Shown here in pieces: positions 1 through 10,900 of a DNA stretch of 64,000 nt; positions within the stretch are counted from its first letter, which is position 1, and every line of letters begins with the position of its first letter. The stretch comes from Parascedosporium putredinis (taxonomy: Eukaryota; Ascomycota; Sordariomycetes; Microascales; Microascaceae), in assembly GCA_949357655.1 (NCBI GenBank), contig CASHTG010000002.1:310001-374000 (forward strand), in the 5' to 3' direction. Position numbers and translations under genes: made by a program. Under the pieces are notes generated by a model that saw nothing but the letters and a program-made list of their open reading frames with translations, ran no database searches and was not told where the DNA came from.

Positions 1-303
1 TACATACACTCAGGTGCCCCCTCCCTCCCCTCCCTTCAAGCTCCCCTAGTTTGCTCTTCTCTTTTCCTGTTTCTAGTTCCTTCCTTCGTGTAATATAACC
101 CTCGAAAACACAAGAGAAACCAAGAGTCGGGAAACCCGCCCTGGGATGATGTGGAGTTGTATCGCTATCCAACGTCGAGCATCGGTCTGCGCCTAAGCTT
201 GGGTACCACGCTCTCGACCTAAACCTTCCCAACGAATTATACCGTCTACCGATCTTTCTACGGCTGTCAACTAATACGAACCACACGTCTTATAATATCC
301 AAC
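1..303. other. Upstream region and 5' leader of the DUF4203 gene
   Basis: Pyrimidine-rich at 15-60, then mixed sequence running into the ATG at 304. This is consistent with a fungal promoter and 5' UTR. No coding signal is visible. The context AACATGG at 301-307 fits a fungal start site. Confidence 0.4.
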
Positions 304-3300
304 ATGGCATCGAGGTGGCCTCGCCTTTTGGCGTTCCTCGTCTGCCTTTTCCTATGTCTTCAGCTCACAGATGCACGCCGGTCCGATCTCGTTCGGAGGC
401 AACAAGATGCTTCGCCCGAACGCACACAAGCCCTTACGACAGAAGCGCCAGCCGTAGAACCCACGGGTGCGGCTACAGGAGACCCCGAGGAGGATGAGAA
501 GCCTACTAGGACTACTACGTCGTCGAGGTCAGCGACAACCTCTGTCGAGACATCGGTGCCAACCATGATAGACGACGACAGCGTCGACCAGGGCGACGAC
601 GATGTCTTTGGTAGTAAGTAAAAGCGTTGGTAGTGAAGTAGCCCACCGCACCAGCTAACCACATCTTTACTCCAAAGCTCCTATCCCCGAGGGCGAGTTA
701 CCGCTTCCGCCGAGAATCACTCCCGCATATGGTCTTGCGGGAGTTCTTCTCCTCATCTCTGGTCTGGTGCTTGCCACAATCGGTATCAAGAACAAGTGGC
801 TGCAGACTTTCTTATCCGTGACCTTTCTCGGCAACCTCGCCACCACCGTGCTCATCATCTATGTCATGTCAGTGCCTGTCAGTGACGCCATTCAAGGCGC
901 ATATCTCGTCGCCGTCGTCCTGACGGGCGTCATCCTCGGTGCCGGCGCCACCATCTTCAAAGAGCTCACGGAAGGTCTCGGCTGCATCCTCGGCGGCTTT
1001 TGCGTGGCCATGTGGATCCTCACCCTCGTTCCCGGTGGGTTGCTGCCGCAGGTCATCCCCAAGGTAGCCTTCATCGCTGCCCTGTCCGTGGGATCGTTCG
1101 GTCTCTATCTGAGCCACTACACCCGCGATTACTCCCACATCTTCCTTCTCGCCTTCTCCGGCGCCACCTTCGCGGTGCTCGGCCTCGACTGCTTCAGCCG
1201 AGCGGGTCTCAAAGAGTTCTGGGCCTACGTATGGAGTCTCAACGACGACTTGTTCCCGTTTAACGCCGAAACGTACCCCGTCACCAAGGGTATCCGCGTC
1301 GAGGCGGCCGCCATCGTCATCATCGCCGCCGTCGGCATGATCTCCCAACTCAAACTGTGGCGCGTGATTCAAGAGCGCCGCGCCAAAAGGCCGCCGAGAA
1401 GGCCGAAGACGAGCGTAATCTCCAAGCCGAAGAAGAGGAAATCGGCCGACAGGTCGAGGCCGCCACCGCGCGGGACAGGAGGGCTTGGGAGCGCGTCTAC
1501 GGAGACGGCGACGGCCAGACTGTCGGCTCTAGCCGCTCAAGCTCGCGCGAACTCGAAAACGAGAAAGAGATGCACGTCACCACCACCACGGCGGCGGTGC
1601 CCATCTCCTCGAGCTCTTCCGAAATCGCTGCCGGCGAGGGCGAGACCCCGAAGTCCCACCCAAGTCGCCCACGCCGCCGCCGCCTCAACCCCTGATGACG
1701 GTCGAGGAGGGCGACGCCGCCAAGGTGACCGTGCGCGTCATCCCCGAGGCGTATCCCGCCCCGATCGAGGCGCCGTTCGAGACGCCGAGGAGATGGCCTG
1801 GGCCCCGAGCACAGGGGCGCAGGTCGCAACCCCTCCCGTCAGGGATAGCTCCGTCCGCGCTTCCCGCGCCATGATGATGACCCCGCAGCCGGACGTCGTA
1901 CCCCTCCCGTTCCAGGTGACCGAAGAAGAGGCCGCCGCCGAGAACGAAGCGGACCGCCACACCGCGGGCGATGCCCGTTCGTCGATTGCCGGCACTTTTG
2001 CCGACGAGGACGATGGTTCGCGTAGCAAACGCGGCTCGCTCGCCAGGCGTCTCTCCCAGAGGTCGACCAACCTGTTGCACGGGCTCTCGCACAGGGCGGA
2101 GAGGACCTTGAGCGGTAGGGTGGCCACCGCCCGCGCGAGCCAGGAGGAGCTGGTGGTCAAGCGGGTTTCGGTAGCGCGCACGGAAGACGAGGACGACGGG
2201 TCCGTCGCCGCGACGGTCGACGACGAGAGCGTCGACGATGAGCGGAGCACCGTGAGAGGCGAGGTTGGCGAGGATATTGAGATTAATGCCGAGCTCGCCC
2301 ACAAGAGGGCGGAGGAGAGCGCGGTGGAGGATGGCAAGACCAAGGACGACGCGCCCGGCGAAAACGAGCATCAAGAGTCGCCCGAGGCTGCCGCCGCCAA
2401 GTCCAACGGGGAAGAAACGCCCGAGCTCGTCCCCGAGGAGGCCAATGCCGCTGCGCTCGTGCTCGACGAAGCAGCAGCCGCGAGCACCGCCCCCTCGAAG
2501 AAGGGCCCGTCCATCTCGTCCAAGACCTCCTCGCAACCCGCCGCCCTGACCAAGGATGCGCTCCCCGACCCATTATCCCGCACGGCTCTGAAATACCGCA
2601 CAAACGAGTGGGTCAAGCACTCCACGAGCGCCGACGCCCCGGAGCCCGACGAGATTCGCTTCGAAGAGTATACCCCGCGGAAGAGACTGCGAAAGCGGAG
2701 AGCGCCGCGCCAGTCAACGTCGAGGAGCTGCAGCAAACGGCGGAGAACGGCGCCCCGAAGCCCGCTCAGATTATCCGCCCGGCGGCTGCTGCCTCCGTCG
2801 TTCCTGCGGCGGCTACTTCTGCACAAACGTACGGTCGCTCCATCTCCCGCTCCGAGTCGAGGCTTTCCACGCACGGAGTATACGACCAACAGCACGGTCT
2901 CTTACGGCAAGCGTCATCCTCGGTTCAGCCCACCATGCCAGCGGACGCGCCCCTACGTTCGGTGACGTCCACCCCGGGCCCCGTCTCGCCCGAAGACCTC
3001 CCCACGCGCACCGCCAGCCGCAACTCCATCACCCCCGCCGCCGCCATCGTACCCTACACCAACGTCGGCACCCTCATGGGCCAGCGCGAGACGTACATCC
3101 GCGCCAAGGCCTACGGCCCGTACCCGACCACCGCCACCGGCCCCGTCGTCGACTACTCGGTGCCCCTCGACGTCGTGCCCAACGACGCGGGCTCCGTCCG
3201 CCACTTCTCGCCCCACCCTTCGCGGGCCATGACGCCCGACGAGGACGACATGCCCCTGAGCCAGCGCCGGGCGATTATCCGGCAGAGCAGCCTTCTCGGC

Positions 3301-3839
3301 CTCGCGGGCGCCGCGGGCGCCGGCGCGGCCCCCGCGAACCATCGCTCCTCGAGCGCCAACTACTACTACGGCGGCGCATCCATGTCCACGGAGAACATCG
3401 CGTTCAACTCGCACCAGCCCCAGCGCACCTCGACCGTGCCGGGCCCCGCGGCGCGCGAGGCGGCGCTCGCCAGCTTCCGGCAGTCAGTCGCGCAGGATCT
3501 GCGCTCGGGGTCCCCGTCGTTTCCCACGGCGGCGGCGCTGGCGGCGCTGGCGCTGGCAATGGCAACACGGGCCGCGAGAGCGTCCTCGGGGGCCTTTTCG
3601 CGTCGGCGTCGAGCGCCACGTTGGTGGGTGGGCGGGAGGCCGAGGTCCAGCGCACCATGGAGATTCAGCGCAGCCTGATGCTCCGCGAGAAGGAGGCCGA
3701 GGCGCAGGCGAGGGAGGCGGAGAGGTGGGAGAAGGAGATGAATGAGCGCGCGTTTGAGCAGATGATGAGGAGTGGTAATTTGTTGGATGCGCATCGCGAG
3801 GCGATGAGGCGTCTACAGGGTACGGCGAGGGACAAGTAA
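304..3839 (+). CDS. Secreted-leader seven-TM DUF4203 (TMEM198-like) membrane protein with long disordered cytosolic tail
   Basis: Exon 1 is 304-613, the intron 614-677 (GTAAGT donor, CTAAC branch, AAAG acceptor), exon 2 678-3839. The product would be about 1158 aa. Residues 1-24 form a signal peptide, followed by an acidic Ser/Thr-rich luminal stretch. Seven hydrophobic segments encoded at about 710-1355 match the DUF4203/TM198 layout. The rest is a charged, low-complexity cytosolic tail ending in a Glu/Arg-rich helix (motif MEIQRSLMLREKEAEAQ). The role of fungal DUF4203 proteins is not established; plasma or endomembrane localisation is inferred. The sequence as given is not open: frame is lost five times, near 1383 (AAAA), 1655, 1790, 2683 (CCCC) and about 3585, each repaired by one extra base. 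The start is the first ATG before the signal peptide. Family call is fairly sure, exact break points less so. It converges on the DUF924 gene. Confidence 0.8.
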
Positions 3840-4383
3840 GCGGAGTGACAACTTTGCTCTGATTCCCTCCTCGTCTTCTATTTTCTTCCCTCGTCCTAAC
3901 ATGGCTGGACATATCAACCTCTTTTTTACTTATTCTTTTATTCCCGACCCTCATTTCTATCCTCTTTCCTCCCCTACTTCATATTTCTTTTTCTTTTCCA
4001 TTTCAAAATTTCATACCGAGAACAGGAGCATGGAAAATCTTTTCGCATCAACTCGGAGGGTCTGTAGCGACCAAGGGTACACACACACACATGACGGCGA
4101 GCCTGGATTTTTATGGCGATATATTGACTGGTTTACACTGGACACATTTTTTCGGGGGACAACATTAAGCGATATTGGAAGGAGATACCATAAAACAGAT
4201 ACTATATATAAGTAATATCCATAGAACTCATCACAGAAATACACTCATTTCATCTTTTTAAAATTTCAGATCCGGTGGTATGGCGTCAGGAGGTGTCTCT
4301 CACTATCTTAATGCTGCTGCTTGCTCTGCTCTACATATATTGTTACATGGCACATGACTTCATACCTCCGTCGGACGCAACGT
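3840..4383. other. Convergent intergenic region (3' ends of DUF4203 and DUF924 genes)
   Basis: T-rich and then A/T-rich sequence between two genes transcribed toward each other, including a short CA run near 4080-4092. It probably holds both 3' UTRs and polyadenylation signals. No gene is seen. Confidence 0.4.
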
Positions 4384-5300
4384 CTATTCCTTCTTGCCCG
4401 CACCAAACGTGTCACCCCCATTGTCGAGGTACTCCTTCTCCTCCGCAGTCGTTTCCCGACCCAGGACTTCGTTCCGGTAGGGATATCGCCCGAAGCGCTT
4501 GATGATGACAAGGTGCTTCTCCTCAAACTCGAGCGACATGTCGACGGCCTTGAGAACCTCTTCGCCACAGCCCGCGGCCACGACATCATCGCGGCAGGAG
4601 CGCATGAGGTTCATGTAGTGCTCGTGGTCGCCGAGGTGCTCCGAGTGCATGAGGGGCAGGTAGAACCAGGTGCGATAGGCGGGCGACGTGGCCAGCTCCG
4701 GGTGCGTATCCGGGCGGAAGGACTCGCGGACAGCCGCCCCGGCACTGGCGGCGACGGCGGAGCGGTCCTTGACGTCGGCCTCCACCTGGGGGTCGGGGAA
4801 AAGCGCGTGCACGATGGAGCGGGCGATGCGGTCATAGTGGTTGTAGACGAGGGCCTGTTCGGCGGGCTCGCGGAACACGTTGCGCGGCATCTGGTCCAGG
4901 AGGATGACGAGGGAGAGGGCGTCGCGCGCGCGCAGCTCGGAAGCGCCGGCGCCGTCCCCTCGTCCGTGACCGTGGGCGCGGGCGACAGGGTCTCGAGGAA
5001 GGGCTGGGCGAGGGCTGAGTCCAAGCTGCGCTCGGTAGACCGGGTGACGGGGCCGCCCGGGGAAGGGAGGGGAGAGAGACGCAGGCTGGAGGGGCTGATG
5101 GCGTCGAGGGCTTCGAGGAAGTGGCTGCGGCATGTGGAGTCGAAGGAGGCGCGGTCCGAGGCGGGTCCGAGGCCGAACCAGCGCTGGTAGTGGCTCATGG
5201 GCGCCGTTTGGGCGGTGGCGGGGAGATCCTGGAACCAGACGGTGCGGACGCGCGCGTACAGCGTCGGGTTGAAGATGGCTTTGTTGAGCTGGAGCGCCAT
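4384..5300 (-). CDS. DUF924 family protein
   Basis: A single exon of about 305 aa. The second half carries the DUF924 (PF06041) hallmarks: the block LSLVILLDQMPRNVF, then YRTWFYLPLMHSE, then EFEEKHLVIIKRFGRYP. DUF924 is an all-helical TPR-like fold found in bacteria and fungi, with no assigned reaction. The N-terminal half contains HYQRWFGLGPASD, typical for the fungal form. Frame is lost once at about 4955-4959, in a run of four Gs on the coding strand; one added G joins the two halves. The start is the first ATG of the upstream frame. Family assignment is strong, function unknown. Confidence 0.82.
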
Positions 5301-5973
5301 GGCTGCGGTGGGGGAAGGGAAGGGAAGGGAAGGGGTTCTAGTTCTAAAAGCCCCGGGAATTGAAGAGCGGAGATTTTCACGATTAGTGTTTGCCTTTTTC
5401 CTCCTCGAATATTTGTTTCCCTATCCCTTTACTCGTGGCGGTATGTATTTCTTTTCTTTCTAAAGGAAAATGCGTGTGGGAGCGTGAGAGTTGGTGGTTC
5501 CAGGTCTCCGGTCCGTTGCTGCGGAAGGAGCTGAAGCTCACGGATTATAAATCCAGAATTTAAGGTCTGTTCTGTGCGTTTGATTGGTTGGCCTAACCGT
5601 TTTCAGAAGGTGGGGCTGTCGTCCAGGGCAGAATGACATGCGATGACAGGGGGAAGGTGCTCTCCAGATCTGACAGAGATCTCACATCGTGATCCATCTG
5701 TCGACTGGCCTCTCGCTTTGCATAGTACGCACGGAATGGAAGCTTACAGAGAAGAAATCATCGAGGGGGCTTGGAACTATTGTGTGGAGGCAGACATAAT
5801 TTTTACATTTATTTGCTGTATGCTCTCTTGGTCTCATGAATCATATATCTGCTAGACAAACATCCGCCCAAAAAGTGTCCGCCCAGAAACAGAGGTCTCT
5901 TTCTCTCCCTTGCTGAGAAGGGGGATGGGGAATTATAAACAAAACCGCTAATCAAACTTTTTCTCCTCCCAAT
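5301..5973. other. Intergenic: DUF924 promoter and GH1 3' flank
   Basis: Mixed sequence between two genes on the minus strand. It should carry the promoter of the DUF924 gene (toward 5301) and the 3' UTR of the beta-glucosidase (toward 5973). I see no coding or RNA gene. Confidence 0.35.
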
Positions 5974-7904
5974 CTAATCCTTCTTTATTAGGCTATCGAA
6001 CAGGGGCTTGAGAGACTTGGCGCTCTTCTTGGGGTAGCGCTTCTGGCCGTTCTCGTAGTCGACATACGTGACACCGAACCTGGTCTCGTAACCCTCGGCC
6101 CACTCGAAGTTGTCGAGGAGAGACCAAGCGAGGTAGCCCTGGACATTGACGCCATCCTTCTCGAAGGCCTCGGCCATGGCCTTGACGTAGCCGTCAAAGT
6201 AGGCGACGCGGAAGTCGTCCTCGAGAATCTGGTCGCGCTCCATGTCGTTCTCGCCCTTGAGCGAGGTACCGTTCTCGGTGACGTAGATCTTGGGCTGGCC
6301 GTAGCGCTTAGAGAGCCAGTTGAGGAGGTTGCGGAAGCCCTGGGGGTTAGGGCGGAGCCAGAAGGACTGCGTCTCGGGGCCGATGCACTCGCCGTTCTTG
6401 GAGTCGAAGAGGGTCTCGAGGTTGCCGAGGAAGTCGTCCTCGGGAGGAGTGCCGGTCTTGTGCTTGATGTAGTTGGCGGTGTAGTGGTTCATGCCGTAGA
6501 AGTCGTTGGAGCCCTGGACGAGGGCGCGCTCCTCCTCGGTGAAGGTGGGGAGGCGGTCGCCGAGCTGGGCGAGCATGCTGTCGGGATACTTGCCAAAGTA
6601 GATGGGATCGGCGAACCACGAGATGGCGAACTCGATCTTGCGGTCGCACGCGGCGACGTCCTCGGGGTCCTCGGGGTCCCAGGGGTAGGTGGCGTCACCG
6701 TTCAGGGTGATGCCGATCTCGCCGCCGTTGGTGGGCTTGAAGTCGTCGCGGTAGGTCTTGACGGCGCGGCCGTGGGCGACGAGCATGTTGTGGCCGGCGA
6801 TCCAGGGCTCGCGGGCCGAGTCACCGACGTCGGACTTGGTGCGGTCCGAGGTGTGGCCGGGGGCGAAGAAGCCGGTGTTGTAGCCGAGAATGGCGGAGCA
6901 CCAGGGCTCGTTGAAGGTGATCCAGTGCTTGACCTTGGGGATGGCCTTGAACATGGTGCGGGCGTAGAACTCGAAGTCGAGGGGAACTCCTCGCGGTTCA
7001 GGAGACCGCCGTAGCGCTTGTCCAGGTTATCGGGGAGATCCCAGTGGAAGAGGGTGACGAAGGGGGTGATGCCGGCGTCGGTGAGGTCGTCGACGAACTT
7101 GACGTAGTGGTCGATACCGGCCTGGTTGACGGGGTCGTTGCGGCCGCCGAGGGGGATGATGCGGCTCCACGAGATGGAGAAACGGTAGGCGTTGACGCCG
7201 AGTTCCTTGAGGAGGGTGATATCCTCATCGGTGCGGTTGTAGGAGTCGCAGGCTACGGCGCCGGAGCTGGCGTCGGCGATCTTGCCGGGGATGGCGCAAA
7301 GGTATCCCAGATGGAGGCGCCGCGGCCGTCCTTCTCGGAGGCACCTTCGATCTGGTAGCTGTATTGGTGCAAAGAAGAGCCATGTTAGCCTCTCGAGGTT
7401 CATTCAAGTGTTTTTTTTTTTTTCGTTTCTGCTCTTCCTGGCCCAGCTTGGAGATCTCTCCATTCTTTGGGCTAGGCATTTCCGGGCCGGGAATGCGGAG
7501 GAGGTATGGGGGAGTGTGGGGAAGCGGGGCACGAGGGGGGCGGGGTCCGGAGAACCCCGTCAGCGGTGCCGAATGAGGAAAAGAATTCGAGTCTTTGAGA
7601 AGAAGGGGAGGGGATACAAAAGAGGAAAGGAGCAAGAAGGCAGTCACACCACTAATTTGACTTTTGTCTCTAGAGGGGTAAGGAAGTGGGAAAGAGGAAA
7701 CCGGTAGAGTACTGGGTTGAACTCTAAGTCGGAAGTTGTATGGGGCTTGGAGTGTGAGGGGCGATGTAGGAGGAGGACGAGGCGTGGGATTGTGTGATGG
7801 TCTCGTTCAGGGAGAAACTGTCCAGGAAGCGCAAGGAAGCGAGAGGGATTGGATACGTACGCAGCGGTGGCAAAGCCCCAGAGGAAGTCCTTGGGAAGAG
7901 ACAT
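5974..7904 (-). CDS. Intracellular GH1 beta-glucosidase
   Basis: Hydrolyses terminal beta-glucosyl bonds of cellobiose and related sugars; family GH1, retaining mechanism. Exon 1 is only 44 nt (7904-7861, MSLPKDFLWGFATA). A long 502-nt intron (7860-7359, GTACGT...ACAG) follows, then exon 2 at 7358-5974. The spliced product is 476 aa, the usual length of cytosolic fungal GH1 enzymes such as Trichoderma Cel1A/BGLII. No signal peptide is present. The acid/base lies in the TFNEPW motif and the nucleophile in YVTENGTS. The glycone site is seen as FHWDLP and SLLDNFEWAEGY. Two single-base losses break the frame: 7298-7300 (AAA/TTT, within WDTFCAIPGK) and 6980-6984 (GGGG/CCCC, after NREEFP). Function is near certain from sequence. 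Regulation by cellulose or cellobiose would be inference only. Confidence 0.95.
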
Positions 7905-10900
7905 GGTGATGTCTAAGGTTGGAAAGAAAGATGGAGAGAGAAAAAAGGGTATCTGAAGCTGGCAAGGTGTATTCTTGAAGCAGAACTACACCAAAGTCTT
8001 GCGTTGAACACACAAGACTGTATATGAAGAAAGGAGGATGGATATAGCAGAGATGGCTTAGGAGGAATGGAGAGAAGGGGGAGAAACAGATTAACGGACG
8101 GGAGAGAAGGGTCCTTATATATACTTTGGTTGAGCGTATCGATCTTCGTCTTTATCCATCTCCAGGTCTACGGGGTGAAGTCACTTTGGAGTGCGGCGGA
8201 CGGCGCGACTACTACATCTACGAGAGCCCCTCCCCAAGGGGACGGGAGAGATGGGATGACCTCTTCTTCGTTACCTCGCGCACACACGCCCAGCCGGACT
8301 CAATGCCCGTTGCCCGCCTTGACGAAAGCGTGTCAAGGGGAACATAACATGGGAAAAGAAGGGGGAAGGGTGACCGGGATGGTAGGTAGGCAGGCAGGAA
8401 ACCACGGAGAAAAGGCGAAGGGGGTCTCGATATTTCGGAACGGCGTCCGCCTCGCACAAAAAAATCCCAGTAGTGCTGGAAAACCAGACATAAAAGGGAT
8501 AAGAGAGATGGCACAAGAGTGAATAAGAAAGACCAAGCCAGCATAGCGTGCACAAAGTGGGCATTAGACACAAAAATTGTGTGCGCAGGTATCGCGTATC
8601 GGACCGTCGTGACCGAAGCTAACAGAGGATGCTGAGCCGTTCCTTGGATCGGAGGAGGAGGAGATGAAGGGAGTGAGAAAGAAGAACATCCCTGCGCGGC
8701 TATCCTGCGTTACTGTTCGAGCACAACAAGATGGGGGCAAAACAGAGAGACTTGGGGAGTCCTCTTTCGAGGGGGTGAGTGAGATAGCCTCGAAAAAAAA
8801 GAGAGCGACAAAGGACTCGGTATCCGTGTTGGCCATGGCATGGTGGTCGGCACGGAAGCACTGGAAGTCAAGGTAGACGGGAGGAGCAAGGCCAAGTGGG
8901 AGCGAATAGGCGAGTGATCCGGGGAGGAAGTCAAGTGGTGGTATTACTCCGGACGGGGAGGGCGTGGACACAACACAAGTGCGGACAAGGGGGATGGAAT
9001 TATCCAAAAGACATAAAAGCCAGCATAACACATGACACAAACATACATAAACACGGATTGTGCATTGTGAATCGTAACACAAAAGCGGATTAATTGGTAC
9101 ATAACAATATGTGTGTTTTGTGTGTTTCTGAAAATTTAATGCATAGATTGTGTATCCGTGTATAACGTACCCCCTCACAAGTTGTACAAGTTGTTCATCA
9201 CTATGTCTGTTTTGTACACTGCTCCGCTCTGTGCCTAGCTCGGGGTTGTGCCCACTTCATGTCACCGCCACTTTCCAACTGTGCACAGATCACGGAAGAC
9301 GACTTGGACACGGCACAAAGTAGGGTGAATGACCAACCCAGAGCCGGTGAGATGTGGGGTCTCGAACTGCCAGGGACCTCATGCCTCTTTGATCCCCTCC
9401 TCCGCCCGCATCATGCCCTGGCATTTTGTGAAGAAGGCCCAGATCAAGAATGATCGACTATTATCCTTCGGAGCACAATTTTTGGACTCGACCGCGCCTC
9501 GCATTCCGCTTCGGGGAATCCGGGAAAGGACTTGTCTTGTTGCCCTCCCGTGCGGCGGAGCACGCTCCGTCGCGAGTCTCTCCAACGTTGAACGCTTCAG
9601 CGTCCTCACGGCGGGCTCTGAACTAGCAATGCTGCCTGCAAGACTGGTAGAAATGGATGTGTATTTTGCATCTTGAAGAGAGACACGGACAATAGTGATG
9701 GAGAGAGAGAGAGCCATAAAGAGAGATCCCATATCTTTAAGGCAATAGATGGGCTAACCGATAAGACCAGGCACAAACTTCCCCGGGCGGGAGGGCACGA
9801 GGACCCCATAGGCGAGGATGATAATATGAGTTCGACGCTAAACAGAACCACTCTTCTCAAACAAATGGTTCAATGTTGTTCCCTTCGACTCCCCCTCTCC
9901 CCCTCCTCCGCCTTCATAAACCATAAATCCCACGGCTTCAAAGACCACCCCCATTGTCCCGAGTATTAGTGCACGCTGCACAACTTGTTCCTCTCCTTTT
10001 CTCACTATCTCTCTTCCGACAATCTCTCCAAATCATCCGGCCACTCCATGCCATCATGATCATGCAGGGTGGGCATCACGGGACGGGCGTCAAATTTCTC
10101 TGCAACGCAAATGATGGAAATATCAGAGGCGAAAAGGGGGTTCCATCTCTTGGCGCCCATCCGTTTTACCAAGAACCCCCACTGCGACAAGTGTTCGCCC
10201 TTTGCATCGCCTAGTGTCTTTTTTCTTTTTCTTTTTAGCTTTCTTCTTTCGTTCCCTCTGCCACGAGTGTTACTTTGATTATACATGATCTCGCTTTCTG
10301 GCGAGATTTGGGGTTCATCGTACAGGCGATGGATGACCCGCAAGCCAAGTCGTCTCGCAACCGCCCACTTCAAGTGTATTCTATCCGGCGGAGAAGCGCC
10401 GAGCAAGTAGTACCACCGCCCGTCCCTCCGCCGGTGGTGACGTATTCGCTTATGTGTTGTTGATCAAACCCATTGGAGTTCCTTTTTTTCTCTGAAAGCA
10501 GCCGCCGCCGGGGTGACAGAAGAGCACGGTTGGCAAGCCAAACATAACAAAAATAAAAGACGGGCCATTATGAGCGGAAAATTAGGGTCCACGGGCCCAG
10601 CCCCACGGCGGGGTAAAAAAGCATCAAGTAAGTCAATAGAAGAAGAGAAGAAGGGAAGAAGAAAAAGAAGGTGGCTACAGTAAATGGAGCCAAACGGGAC
10701 AAAAAACTTGGCTTCAATTCTTGTTGAGGGAAATCCTTGGAGGCTAATCCATATCCATCTTGGCCTTGGTTCCAGGCAGCTCGGGCTTGTTTCGAGCCCT
10801 CGAATTGGGTGTGGATCGGGCGGGACTTTTCTTCCCTAGATCCCTTTTGTGTTTCTTTCTTCTTTCTTTCTACTAATAATACTTCCTTTTCTTATTCCCT

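Noticed and set aside
304..3839. Pseudogene status for the DUF4203 gene and other broken genes
   Set aside because: The breaks are all single missing bases, with intact codon pattern between them, and occur equally in essential genes. Assembly error explains them better.
4321..5190. 289-aa plus-strand ORF
   Set aside because: Shadow of the DUF924 coding sequence; the minus-strand reading carries all the conserved motifs.
7225..7647. Alternative GH1 start inside the long intron (MALLCTNTATRSK)
   Set aside because: It is out of frame with YQIEGA and lacks the conserved PKDFLWGFATAA N-terminus given by exon 1.
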